A stretch of 41,238 nucleotides of DNA from Elusimicrobia bacterium GWA2_51_34 (GTDB taxonomy: Bacteria > Elusimicrobiota > Elusimicrobia > Elusimicrobiales > UBA9959), in assembly GCA_001799565.1 (NCBI GenBank), contig MGTS01000001.1, forward strand, positions 1 to 41,238, read 5' to 3'. Numbering within the stretch: the first letter of the stretch is position 1; each line of letters begins with the position of its first letter. The position numbers and the translations under genes are program-made. Below, piece by piece: positions 1 through 7,084 of this stretch. Below the pieces are notes generated by a model. It did not search any database and was not told the DNA's origin. It saw only the letters and a list, made by a program, of their open reading frames with translations.

Positions 1-193
1 GAGGCACAAAAACATTCAGAAATGGAGGCTTAGCAAAAGAATTACGACGGAGTAACGACGATACATTTCACCATCATGTTTGAATTAGAAAATGCTATGA
101 AATAGGTGTTGCTGAAAAAGTATGCGGCCCCTTGATTACAGTAACAATAGAACGATTACGGAGCTAGTCGGAAAGGATAAAAACAGGATCGCG
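1..193. other. left-edge region without a recognisable gene
   Basis: I see no convincing coding region here. Loose repetition of a word like ACGACGGAGTAACGACG or AACGATTACGG is visible near 42-65 and 150-165, and may be a degraded member of the spacer word-arrays found elsewhere in the window. Confidence 0.4.
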
Positions 194-233
194 CCTTACA
201 GCTTATAGCCTATGGCTTATAGCTTATGGCAAT
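194..233. repeat. spacer word-array, GCTTATGGC family (single arm)
   Basis: Tandem imperfect units of GCTTATAGC / CTATGGC / GCTTATGGC lie downstream of the 101-residue minus-strand protein. The same words recur at 572-648 and 7051-7082. No inverted partner arm is seen close by. Confidence 0.7.
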
Positions 234-249
234 GGCCGTATCAACAAAC

Positions 250-555
250 CTAATCCAGGTCCATTGGGTTTATGGGTTTTGAGGTGTCGCCGGAGTCTTT
301 AATGCGCTTTTTTTCCTGCTCAAATTTATCCAAAAGCTCCTTTTTTTTCTCTTCCATGGACGCGCCGGCGCCGGAAAAATAATCGTTGAGCCTGGACTTG
401 TCCTCCCTGATCTTCTTCAGGGCTTCAGCCATCGGGTCCGCCCCGCTTTTAACTTCCGGCTTTTCCCAATGGCGCAGAACCTTACCGGTTTTTTTACCTA
501 CTTCTATTCTGGCCTTACAACACGGGCAGTCTACAAGATAAGTTCCATCGGACAT
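250..555 (-). CDS. small CPCC zinc-ribbon-like hypothetical protein
   Basis: This 101-residue protein has no family I can name. I chose the ATG at 555 rather than an upstream in-frame start because GGAGGT lies just before it, while the upstream extension reads through a repeat array. The N-terminus carries a DCPCC motif (residues about 9-13) followed by short beta-like residues, as in half of a zinc ribbon. The rest is a highly charged helix rich in Lys and Glu, with a likely coiled coil in its middle part. It is the last minus-strand gene in the window, downstream of queE, and the gap between them is a word-array. A metal-binding or nucleic-acid role is only a guess. Confidence 0.6.
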   Translation of the reverse strand: MSDGTYLVDCPCCKARIEVGKKTGKVLRHWEKPEVKSGADPMAEALKKIREDKSRLNDYFSGAGASMEEKKKELLDKFEQEKKRIKDSGDTSKPINPMDLD

Positions 556-571
556 GAGACCTCCAGTTCCT

Positions 572-648
572 GCCATACGCCTTAAGCCATAGGCCATAAG
601 CTGCGGAGTTCCTTAAAGCATACGGCTTATAGCTTACGGCTTATGGCA
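572..648. repeat. inverted spacer word-array, GCTTATGGC family
   Basis: The left arm reads GCCATACGCC...GCCATAGGCCATAAGC and the right arm its reverse complement type, CATACGGCTTATAGCTTACGGCTTATGGC. Between them is GGAGTTCCTT (605-614), a centre also seen in other arrays. It fills the gap between queE and the small protein gene. Confidence 0.8.
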
Positions 649-659
649 ATACTTCCAAT

Positions 660-1511
660 CTATTTTACCCCCCACTTCGGGTGCTGTTGCGGCAAAAGCC
701 TTGCTGTTGAAAGTTTGGCCGCGGCCAGACAGCAGGCCTTTTCCAAAAAAATTCCGGATGGCGGCCGGACGGCGCCGGGGGAAGGGCTCCGCCTTGTGGC
801 CGGCTGTATAAAAAACGGAACACTCCGAGAAATAGAAGTGGTCAATTCCACAGCCTTTTTAAACTCCGACAACCGGGTTTTTGAAGTGACAACTGTCTTT
901 ATAAAGGTTTTTTCAGGCGCCACGGACAAAAACCTGCCGTGCTCACGCCAGAATGGCTTCTGCCCGGTTGAAGACGGCAACTTTATATCCATGGCCACCA
1001 CGTCCACCAGACTCTTTACTTTTAAAAACTCGCGATACAGAGTGCCGTTGGTTTCCAGGTGAACAGCCAGCCCGGCTTTTCTGAAAGCGGGGACCAGCGC
1101 TCTTATGAAGCCCCAGTTAAGCAACGGCTCCCCGCCAGTGAGAGAGACCGCTCCGGCCCTGTTTTTCCCGGCAAGTTTAATTACCTCAGCTGCCGCGTCC
1201 ACTACAGACATCTCTTTATAATCCGGACTCTCCTCTCTTATTTTTTCCGGCTTGTGACTAGTAACTTGTAACTTGTGCCGTGCGGTCTGTGACCTGTGAC
1301 TTGCAACCGGCACTTTGTGACTTGTGACTTGAGACTTGTGACAGCCAAAAGGAGCTTGGCTCCTTTTGGCTAAAGCGGCGGGTTCGTCACAGTATGCGCA
1401 CCGCAGATTGCAACCGGCAAAGCGAAGAAAGACCTGTTTTTGCCCGCAATAAAGCCCCTCGCCCTGAATAGAACAGAAAATTTCGGTTATAGAAGCTGTT
1501 AAAATTTTCAT
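660..1511 (-). CDS. queE: 7-carboxy-7-deazaguanine synthase (radical SAM) carrying an in-frame repeat insertion
   Basis: QueE converts 6-carboxytetrahydropterin to 7-carboxy-7-deazaguanine in the queuosine/7-deazaguanine pathway. The N-terminal substrate motif IFCSIQGEG (residues about 11-19), the radical SAM cluster Cys34-x3-Cys38-x2-Cys41 and the SAM-binding TGGEP (125-129) are intact, and the C-terminus has the family's Q-x-HPKWGVK ending. At 283 residues it is longer than usual (about 210-240). The excess, around residues 47-88, is encoded by a perfect hairpin plus an ACTTGTGAC array (1251-1371) that elsewhere in this window is strictly intergenic. Start chosen at Met-Lys-Ile-Leu (1511); the upstream in-frame codons lie in another repeat. 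queC lies just upstream. Activity despite the insert is uncertain. Confidence 0.9.
   Translation of the reverse strand: MKILTASITEIFCSIQGEGLYCGQKQVFLRFAGCNLRCAYCDEPAALAKRSQAPFGCHKSQVTSHKVPVASHRSQTARHKLQVTSHKPEKIREESPDYKEMSVVDAAAEVIKLAGKNRAGAVSLTGGEPLLNWGFIRALVPAFRKAGLAVHLETNGTLYREFLKVKSLVDVVAMDIKLPSSTGQKPFWREHGRFLSVAPEKTFIKTVVTSKTRLSEFKKAVELTTSISRSVPFFIQPATRRSPSPGAVRPPSGIFLEKACCLAAAKLSTARLLPQQHPKWGVK
1251..1371. repeat. ACTTGTGAC word-array plus perfect hairpin, inside queE
   Basis: 1251-1342 is a run of imperfect ACTTGTGAC / CTTGTAACTTG units. 1343-1371 is a perfect hairpin with 13-base arms (AGCCAAAAGGAGC and its complement) around a 3-base loop. The order hairpin then GTCACAAGTC units, read on the minus strand, is the same as at 5141-5322, 9321-9465 and 15735-15862, but here the whole unit is translated in frame. 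Confidence 0.9.
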
Positions 1512-1516
1512 TATTA

Positions 1517-1625
1517 GCAAAAGAAGGCAAAAGAACGCCACGGAAAGCAACGGAAAATTAAATATATCTTTCTGCCCTTACTTTCTTTGGCTTTCTGTTG
1601 CCTTCCGTAACTTTCCGTTGCTATC
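1517..1625. repeat. inverted spacer word-array, CTTTCCGTTGC family
   Basis: The left arm has AAAGAACGCC / ACGGAAAGCAACGGAAA; the right arm has CTTTCTGTTGCCTTCCGTAACTTTCC in inverted orientation. The right arm forms the last 12 codons and the TAA of queC, and the left arm lies where the queE ribosome binding site should be. Confidence 0.75.
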
Positions 1626-2300
1626 AAACGCCGGGTCTTTAAATCCCGCCCCGGCGAACCCTTTCGCCCGCAGTTTACATGAATCACAATGGCCGCAGGG
1701 TTTGCGCCCGCCCGAATAGCAGGACCAGGTAAGCCCAAGCGGAACACCCAGTTTTAACGCGAACTTAACAATTTCGGATTTGCCCAAATTTATAAGCGGG
1801 GTGATAAATTTTATTTTCCCGCCAGCAACGCCTGAGCGGGTGCCGGCATTGGCGGCCTTTTCAAGCGCCCTGTAGAATTCCGGGCGGCAATCCGGGTAGC
1901 CGGAATAATCGACTATATTTGGGCCCAGCACCACTGACGAAGCCCCGATTGAATCAGCCAGCGACACGCCTATGGAAGCAAAAACCAGGTTTCTACCCGG
2001 CACATAAGTACTGGGTATTTTCCCTCTGCGCCCTATTTTTGAAGGCCTGATGTCCGGGAGTTTTTGCCTTACATCCACCAGCGAACTGGCTTTAAGCCAG
2101 GGGAAAGACAGGTTTATTTCGTAAAGCGGCACTTTAAGCAGCCGGGCAATTTTACGCGCGCTTTTGTTTTCACGGCGATGCCGCTGCCCGTAGTTAAAAG
2201 AAACAGCCCGGCAATCATATCCCCTTTTAATAGCCCAACACAGGGCCGTGGTTGAGTCAAGCCCCCCAGAAAACAGCACAACAGCTTTTGTACGTTTCAT
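1578..2300 (-). CDS. queC: 7-cyano-7-deazaguanine synthase
   Basis: QueC is an ATP-dependent ligase that turns 7-carboxy-7-deazaguanine into preQ0, directly after QueE. The PP-loop motif SGGLDS is at residues 11-16. The NYGQRHRRE segment and the C-terminal zinc site Cys194, Cys202, Cys205, Cys208 (C-x7-CGHC-x2-C) fit the family, and 240 residues is about normal length. Start set at Met-Lys-Arg-Thr (2300); no clear ribosome binding site is seen. The last dozen residues (GKLRKATESQRK) are encoded by a repeat array, so the natural tail has probably been replaced or extended. queD and queF are not in the window. Confidence 0.95.
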   Translation of the reverse strand: MKRTKAVVLFSGGLDSTTALCWAIKRGYDCRAVSFNYGQRHRRENKSARKIARLLKVPLYEINLSFPWLKASSLVDVRQKLPDIRPSKIGRRGKIPSTYVPGRNLVFASIGVSLADSIGASSVVLGPNIVDYSGYPDCRPEFYRALEKAANAGTRSGVAGGKIKFITPLINLGKSEIVKFALKLGVPLGLTWSCYSGGRKPCGHCDSCKLRAKGFAGAGFKDPAFDSNGKLRKATESQRK

Positions 2301-2341
2301 ATAAAATGACTGCACATCTAAACCGCTACGCCTCTAAATTG

Positions 2342-3046
2342 CTACGCATCCTTCTTTATCGCATCCTCCACCACCCCGTAAGAGCCCGTTATTTTTACTT
2401 TCGGCAAAACATCCATGCCGTCTTTTTTTAAAACTATTTCCATATCCATTTTGCCGGTTGCGGGCCGAAGTGCCATGAAATCCATGATCCTGCCGCTTGC
2501 ATGTATCTCCTCAAGCGCTCCGGGGAAAGAATCTTTTCCGTTTATTTCTTCCGCAAGCGCCCTGGCGCAGATAAAATCTTCAACATGCTCCCTGTTGTAG
2601 TAAAGGCAGGCGGGCACAATCAGCGTCGGCATGGGATTTGCGCGGCAATAGACGGAGAGCGCTTCGGAGTTGGCGAAGCAGCCTATTAAAACCTCCCTTG
2701 AGAATGCGAGCGACATGACCGCCGGCGATCCTGAGTTGGTTACAACCAGCGCCGGCCTCGACTTGTCGGAAGAATAAAGGGCCGTGTATGGCGAATTGTC
2801 ATACCTGTCAACCCCCGGCCCCATTTCAATTTCCGAAAAAAGGTCGGAGTTTTTTTCAACCTTCCCGGCTGCGATGGCGCAGGCGGGACTTAAATAAACC
2901 CGCACATCACGGCGTCCGCTTTTAAGAAGCGCGCAGATAGTGTTTGAAAATCTGAATAAATCCACAACCACCGCGCGGCCGCGCCAGAGGCGTGCTTCAG
3001 CGGTTTCACAGGCTACGCGTATTTCATCGGGGGGCGCTTGAGACAT
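2342..3046 (-). CDS. comB: ComB-like 2-phosphosulfolactate phosphatase
   Basis: ComB enzymes are Mg-dependent phosphatases first known from coenzyme M synthesis, and related proteins occur in many bacteria without that pathway. Family traits visible are VVVDLFRFSNTICALL near residues 26-41 (counterpart of the conserved VVIDV-RATTTI segment), a VTNSGSPAV segment, GCFANSEAL, and EDFICARALAEEI with its acidic pair. The length of 234 residues is normal. The start overlaps the end of the upstream lipoprotein gene by 23 bases, suggesting translational coupling. No other coenzyme M genes are nearby, so the true substrate is unknown. Confidence 0.75.
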   Translation of the reverse strand: MSQAPPDEIRVACETAEARLWRGRAVVVDLFRFSNTICALLKSGRRDVRVYLSPACAIAAGKVEKNSDLFSEIEMGPGVDRYDNSPYTALYSSDKSRPALVVTNSGSPAVMSLAFSREVLIGCFANSEALSVYCRANPMPTLIVPACLYYNREHVEDFICARALAEEINGKDSFPGALEEIHASGRIMDFMALRPATGKMDMEIVLKKDGMDVLPKVKITGSYGVVEDAIKKDA

Positions 3047-3440
3047 CGGAGATATATTTAACCGCGAGAGCGCTCAAATATGCTTCCTGCTCCTGGTAGA
3101 CGCCGGACTGAGCCCCCGGATCGGGCATTTCCACGGCGACAATAAGCGCGTCGGCGCCGGCCTTCGCGGCAATTTTTCTGGCTTGAAGCTTCTGGCTCTC
3201 CATGCCGGAAACGTCACTAGCGGAAATCTTTTGGCCGTGAATTACCGCGATGGCGCCCCAGGGATGAGTGATTTCCCCGCGTGAAGCCAACATGGCCACA
3301 TCCTTCCAGTTTTTTGAGGCAAACCACGGCCCCACCTGTATTGTGTCAAGCCGGGAAGCCGCGCACGCGCTGAAAAGAGCCAGGCCGGCCGTTAAGGAAA
3401 TTACCCTCAACGCGGCGGCTGCATACCCAGTTCTTTGCAT
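3024..3440 (-). CDS. small predicted lipoprotein
   Basis: The N-terminus has a hydrophobic signal segment ending in LFSAC, a good lipobox with the Cys at about residue 26, so the mature protein should be lipid-anchored in an envelope membrane. The mature part (about 110 residues) has an alpha/beta pattern and a segment AGADALIVAVEMPD, but I do not recognise a family. The ATG at 3440 overlaps the hicA-like gene by 34 bases and has no clear ribosome binding site. A TTG at 3410 overlapping the hicA stop (TTGA) would give a shorter, equally good signal peptide. The 3' end overlaps comB by 23 bases. Confidence 0.6.
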   Translation of the reverse strand: MQRTGYAAAALRVISLTAGLALFSACAASRLDTIQVGPWFASKNWKDVAMLASRGEITHPWGAIAVIHGQKISASDVSGMESQKLQARKIAAKAGADALIVAVEMPDPGAQSGVYQEQEAYLSALAVKYISDVSSAPR

Positions 3441-3595
3441 ATTTTTTTAACCGTAAAATCCGCTATCTCATTATGGCGGGTAACGGGGACTTCCTTGTTT
3501 GAAACCGGGTTTGAGAAGACGGAATACTTTCCACCCTCGCGCGAAAGAACACAGCCGTTCTGCAGCAGATACCTTACCAGGTCTTTTCTCTTCAT
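3407..3595 (-). CDS. hicA: HicA-like toxin-family protein, catalytic His replaced, no HicB
   Basis: A 62-residue protein of the HicA/YcfA double-stranded RNA-binding fold: MKRKDLVRYLLQNG at the start, REGGKYSVFSNP (19-30), VPVTRHNEI (36-44) and KKICKELGM at the end. HicA toxins are mRNA interferases whose catalytic His follows the GG/GS turn; here Tyr24 is at that place, so nuclease activity is doubtful. Start chosen at 3595 because AAGAGGT precedes it. No HicB antitoxin is found on either side; the neighbours are a lipoprotein gene (overlapping) and a secreted protein. It may be a domesticated RNA-binding protein. Confidence 0.7.
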   Translation of the reverse strand: MKRKDLVRYLLQNGCVLSREGGKYSVFSNPVSNKEVPVTRHNEIADFTVKKICKELGMQPPR

Positions 3596-3741
3596 AATTA
3601 CCTCTTGGCGGAACCGGAAACATACACCCAAGGGCCGGCCCGCTGAATACATTTTAGCATTACTTGATTAAACAGGGAAACCAGGCTGGAATTTATAGGA
3701 CGGGAAAAACCAAACTACAACGCGCCGCGGCTGCCGCGGCG

Positions 3742-3800
3742 CCGGCTTCCGACTTCGTACTTCGCACTTCAGACTTTCCACTTCACTCCTGGCTTCTGGC
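3742..3800. repeat. spacer word-array, ACTTCGCACTTCAGAC family
   Basis: Tandem imperfect units of ACTTC with a period of about 8-9 bases (GACTTCGTACTTCGCACTTCAGAC). It runs into the 3' end of the secreted-protein gene, so that its TGA stop at 3783-3785 belongs to the array. Confidence 0.6.
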
Positions 3801-4217
3801 AACCCTTGCCAGCAATTTCAAGCTGACTGAATTTTTGCCTACCGACGCCTGCACGAAACTGAGAATTCCATCTTCATTTTCAAAAACCAGCACATTGCGG
3901 CCCTGTTCGTTTAAAACGCCCTTCAGCGGGCCATACGCCGCGGGGAGATATGAGGCGAAGCCCGCGTTCTCAGATTGATCCACGCTGTTTTTAGAAGAAT
4001 ACGGGGTAGTATCCACCTCACTGTCTTCCGATTTTGAATCTATCACCACACCGCCCTCTTCACCATCCTGATCCTGCGTTTTAGCCGTTTCTTTTTTGGC
4101 GGCCGTGGAGGATTGGGATTTTTTCGACGCTCCGGCGGCCGCCGGCACCTGGGCGACTTGGGCGATAAGCCCTCCGGCGCAGAAAAGAGTTAACGCTAAA
4201 AACAAATACTTTTTCAT
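3783..4217 (-). CDS. secreted or periplasmic hypothetical protein
   Basis: The protein (144 residues) starts MKKYLFLALTLFCAGGLIAQ, a clear Sec signal peptide likely cut after an Ala near residue 19-22. A low-complexity Ala/Ser/Lys/Asp/Glu linker follows (about residues 25-75), and a C-terminal region of about 65 residues with GPLKGVLNEQGRNVLVFENE suggests a small beta domain. I do not recognise a family. The gene is preceded by a GGAGGC ribosome binding site and lies between murI and the hicA-like gene, each gap holding a repeat array. The last few codons and the stop are part of an array. Confidence 0.65.
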   Translation of the reverse strand: MKKYLFLALTLFCAGGLIAQVAQVPAAAGASKKSQSSTAAKKETAKTQDQDGEEGGVVIDSKSEDSEVDTTPYSSKNSVDQSENAGFASYLPAAYGPLKGVLNEQGRNVLVFENEDGILSFVQASVGKNSVSLKLLARVARSQE

Positions 4218-4230
4218 ATTGCCTCCTACA

Positions 4231-4325
4231 AGTAGCGAATAGCCAATAGCGCGCAGCGAATTAGGGATGGAATTATTCCCTGTTTTATTGGTTCACTCCT
4301 CCCTATTCGCTACTTCGCTGTTTTA
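4231..4325. repeat. inverted spacer word-array, TTCGCTA family
   Basis: Left arm AGTAGCGAATAGCCAATAG, right arm CCCTATTCGCTACTTCGCTG in inverted order, with AGGGATGGAATTATTCCCT in the centre (a palindrome-like relative of the centre seen in other arrays). It fills the gap between murI and the secreted-protein gene. Confidence 0.8.
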
Positions 4326-4327
4326 TA

Positions 4328-5134
4328 TTAAAACCGCATTACCTTTACTTTACCAGTCTTTATTTTAAGCAATTTTAAAGCGAGCCCCTTGAACTTATCA
4401 GGCGCGTCGCTGACTATAAATTCGTCCGCCTTCGGCGGGCGCAGGCCGGCCCTTAGCAAACCTCCTGCTTCAAGCTCCGCTTTCGCGCTTCTGGCGGCGG
4501 CCATGGCGGAATCCACAACCCTTACACCGGGGCCAAGCGCGGCTGAAATAATTTTTTTAAGCAGAGGATAATGTGTGCAACCGAGTATAATCGTGTCAAA
4601 ACCTTTTCTTTTCTGCGGGCCAAGATATTTTTCGGCGGCGGCGGCGGCAACCCTGCCAGAACACCAGCCTTCCTCCGCTAAGGGCACAAAAAGCGGACAG
4701 GCCTTTTCAGCGACATAAATACTGGCGTCATTTTTTTTAAGGGCAAGCGAATAAGCCCGGCTGGAAACCGTGGCCGAGGTTCCTATTACAAGCACGCGTC
4801 TGGCCTCCCCACCTTCAAGAGCCTCTCGCGCCCCGGGCTCTATAACGCCCAGCACAGGAACGCCGGAAATTTTTCTTATCTCCGTGAGCGCGAGCGAGGA
4901 AGCCGTATTGCACGCGACCACAAGAAGTTTTATGTCCTTTGATAACAGATAGGCGGCTATTTCCTTTGAAAAAGCTATTACCGCCTCTTTCGATTTAGTG
5001 CCGTAAGGCACCCTTGCCGTATCCCCGAAATAAATAATATTTTCCTCCGGCAGCAGTTTTCTGAGCGCCTTAAATACCGTCAGCCCGCCCAGGCCTGAGT
5101 CAAAAATTCCGATAGGCCGATCGTTATAGGACAT
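4328..5134 (-). CDS. murI: glutamate racemase
   Basis: MurI makes D-glutamate from L-glutamate in the cytoplasm for peptidoglycan synthesis. The protein is 268 residues, a normal length. GIFDSGLGGL (residues 9-18), YFGDTARVPYG (35-45), the first catalytic cysteine in VACNTAS (Cys75) and the second in GCTHYP (Cys186, with His188) are all present. Between residues about 232 and 238 the PPKADEF segment is encoded by a CCGCCTTCGGCGG palindrome of a type also found in other genes here. No Shine-Dalgarno sequence is visible: the bases upstream of ATG belong to an ACTTGTGAC array. It follows the amidase gene, consistent with a cell-wall cluster. Confidence 0.95.
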   Translation of the reverse strand: MSYNDRPIGIFDSGLGGLTVFKALRKLLPEENIIYFGDTARVPYGTKSKEAVIAFSKEIAAYLLSKDIKLLVVACNTASSLALTEIRKISGVPVLGVIEPGAREALEGGEARRVLVIGTSATVSSRAYSLALKKNDASIYVAEKACPLFVPLAEEGWCSGRVAAAAAEKYLGPQKRKGFDTIILGCTHYPLLKKIISAALGPGVRVVDSAMAAARSAKAELEAGGLLRAGLRPPKADEFIVSDAPDKFKGLALKLLKIKTGKVKVMRF

Positions 5135-5140
5135 AATAGT

Positions 5141-5322
5141 TGCAAGTCACAAGTCACAGGGCACAAGCAACGAACAAAGAAAGTCACGGATATTATGCTC
5201 GGAGCCATGTGAAACTATATAAGCAATAAACTTTTGAGGAACCAATATAAATTTATGTTCTGTGCTTTTCTTGCTTGTGACTTGTGACTTGTGACACCAG
5301 ATTCCGCGAACGCGGAATCTGG
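5141..5322. repeat. ACTTGTGAC inverted array plus perfect hairpin
   Basis: Outer units CAAGTCACAAGTCAC (5143 on) and CTTGTGACTTGTGAC (up to 5296) enclose an AT-rich centre of about 95 bases. A perfect hairpin with 12-base arms, CCAGATTCCGCG and its complement, occupies 5297-5322 directly after the amidase stop codon. A 61-codon open frame through the array looks spurious. Confidence 0.85.
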
Positions 5323-7020
5323 TTATTTCCATCCTTTCATCTCGGTGTATTTCAGCACACCTTTATAAATCGCAGCGGCTAGTTTCGCCCGTACCTTTTT
5401 ATCGTTCAGGTTTTTCTGGTCGCTCGAATTGGACATAAAGCCCATTTCCACCAGAATTCCCGGCGTGTAGGTGCCCCGCAGTACATAAAACGCCGCCTGT
5501 TTAACATTCCGGTTTGAGAACGGCGTGCTTTTTTCAATTTCCCTTGAAACAAGCCCGGCGAGCTTGCTGCCTTCGTTTACATATTCATTTCTCGCGAGTG
5601 AATGCAGAAGGAGAGCCGTGGGGTCGGCTTGCGGCTCTCCGTCTTCCAAACCGACCACGGAGTTTTCATAGTCCGCCACTTCGGCCGCGCCCGGGTCGGA
5701 GGCTTTTTCCGACATAAAATACACCTCAAAGCCTTTTTCCCGCCTGTCCCTCGAAGCATTGGCGTGTATGGAAATAAAAATATCCGCCTTGAAATCGTTG
5801 GCTATACGGGAACGCTCGGCTAGCGGTATAAAAACATCGGAAGTTCGGGTAAGCAGCGCGTCAAACATAGAGTTCCCCTTGAAAAGGGAATAAAGCTCCT
5901 TTGCCACCAGCAGGTTAAGCTCTTTTTCCCTAAAGCCGAAAGCCCTCCTGCCGCCGGGGTCCTTGCCGCCGTGGCCCGCGTCTATCACTATTCTCCTGGC
6001 GCCGGAACTGTCAAGAACCATCTTATCCGGAATACTCACTCCCGCCGAAGGTGTTGAAACTACGCCTTCAACCGGAGCAGTATCAGGGTTTACTTCAAGC
6101 AGGACCGGCTCGCTTATAGCGGAGCTTGTCGGGATTATGACACTATCCGCCCCTGACGGACCCGGGTCTATGGCGCTGACCGCTGCCGCGTGTCCGCCTA
6201 AGGCGGACAAGTCGCCCTCCGGCGCCAGGCGGCCGGCGTCAGGCGAGGGGGCTATGGACTGGGCAACCGGATGCTCAACCTTGGATATATCAAAAACCAG
6301 ACGCGGGGGATTTGAAAGTTTGAAGGAATCCGGCTTACCGAAATTATCGTCGGGAATGATAATAATGCGGACCATCTTATTTTCCTGAAAAAGGTCCACA
6401 CGTTTAACCACTCCGTCTCCTATGTTTATTTTTTCTTCCCCCGCTATAACTCCCTCCGGAACGGTAATGGAGAATAAATTGTTTTCTTTCTGCGAGGTCT
6501 GATAATCAAGCGGCGTCTCAAGGTAAATCACCACCCTGGTTTTATTTTTGTAGGAAAAATAATTGACGGAACGGATATTGATCTCACGTTGAGCCGACAG
6601 CACGCCGGTATCGGAATTATAGCTCAGAGCGAAACCGAAGGCTTTGGCAAAATATTTTGAAACAAAAAAATCCATAGCCAGGAACGCCCGGCCGCCGCGC
6701 ACTATCAGGGGAGCCGAAAAAACGGCTTTTTCATCATTTAAGGAAACAGAATCGTTGTTTATTGAAAACACCACTTTACTGCCCCGTATCTGCAGCATAA
6801 GCCGCCCGGAAACCGGGTACCAGTACACCTTGCCGCCGACGAGCTTTGAGGTTTTAGAAGCGTCCAGGTAAAGCTTCCCTCCCAGGCTGTATGTACCGAT
6901 CTTGCCGGAGTAAATCCCGTTCTTTATGTATGATACTTCATCCACCCTGGCAAAAGCGTTGAGACAGCCGAACGCAATCAGCCCCGCAACCGGTAAAACT
7001 CTTTTAAGGAAAGTTCTCAT
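5323..7020 (-). CDS. secreted N-acetylmuramoyl-L-alanine amidase (AMIN + Amidase_3)
   Basis: This enzyme cuts the amide bond between N-acetylmuramic acid and L-alanine in peptidoglycan, in the periplasm, and is typically used in daughter-cell separation. A signal peptide covers residues 1-24. A beta-rich region follows (about 45-145), resembling the N-terminal domain of copper-amine-oxidase-like wall proteins, then an AMIN-like domain (about 148-248) and a Pro/Ser/Ala linker (about 250-340). The zinc amidase domain (342-565) has IVIDAGHGGKDPGG with His350, Glu365, His419 in FISIHANA, and catalytic Glu525 in VEMGFMSN. Inside the linker a 19-base perfect palindrome (6191-6209) is translated. 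A 12-base-pair hairpin directly follows the stop codon. Confidence 0.93.
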   Translation of the reverse strand: MRTFLKRVLPVAGLIAFGCLNAFARVDEVSYIKNGIYSGKIGTYSLGGKLYLDASKTSKLVGGKVYWYPVSGRLMLQIRGSKVVFSINNDSVSLNDEKAVFSAPLIVRGGRAFLAMDFFVSKYFAKAFGFALSYNSDTGVLSAQREINIRSVNYFSYKNKTRVVIYLETPLDYQTSQKENNLFSITVPEGVIAGEEKINIGDGVVKRVDLFQENKMVRIIIIPDDNFGKPDSFKLSNPPRLVFDISKVEHPVAQSIAPSPDAGRLAPEGDLSALGGHAAAVSAIDPGPSGADSVIIPTSSAISEPVLLEVNPDTAPVEGVVSTPSAGVSIPDKMVLDSSGARRIVIDAGHGGKDPGGRRAFGFREKELNLLVAKELYSLFKGNSMFDALLTRTSDVFIPLAERSRIANDFKADIFISIHANASRDRREKGFEVYFMSEKASDPGAAEVADYENSVVGLEDGEPQADPTALLLHSLARNEYVNEGSKLAGLVSREIEKSTPFSNRNVKQAAFYVLRGTYTPGILVEMGFMSNSSDQKNLNDKKVRAKLAAAIYKGVLKYTEMKGWK

Positions 7021-7050
7021 GTAAACCTCTCAGTATATTTCAGGTTTCAC

Positions 7051-7082
7051 GCCTATAGCGTACGGCTTATGGCCTATGGCTT
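7051..7082. repeat. spacer word-array, GCTTATGGC family (short)
   Basis: GCCTATAGCGTACGGCTTATGGCCTATGGC, between rng and the amidase gene. It uses the same words as 194-233 and 572-648. It begins 2-3 bases after the rng stop codon. Confidence 0.65.
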
Positions 7083-7084
7083 TT

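Noticed and set aside
1-193. A partial gene at the left edge
   Set aside because: Stops occur in all frames within short distance; only a nine-codon frame at 78-107, too short to support.
643-1062. Plus-strand open frame of 139 codons
   Set aside because: It is the antisense shadow of queE, begins in a repeat and shows no family motif.
1251-1342. CRISPR-like direct repeats
   Set aside because: The units are 7-12 bases, imperfect and contiguous, with no unique spacers of constant length, and there are no cas genes.
3596-3741. HicB antitoxin next to the HicA-like gene
   Set aside because: I looked on both strands and found no HicB-like sequence; the gap is non-coding.
5147-5332. 61-codon minus-strand frame between the amidase and murI genes
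   Set aside because: It reads through a hairpin and array, with the typical CHKSQVTS array translation; no ribosome binding site and no recognisable domain.
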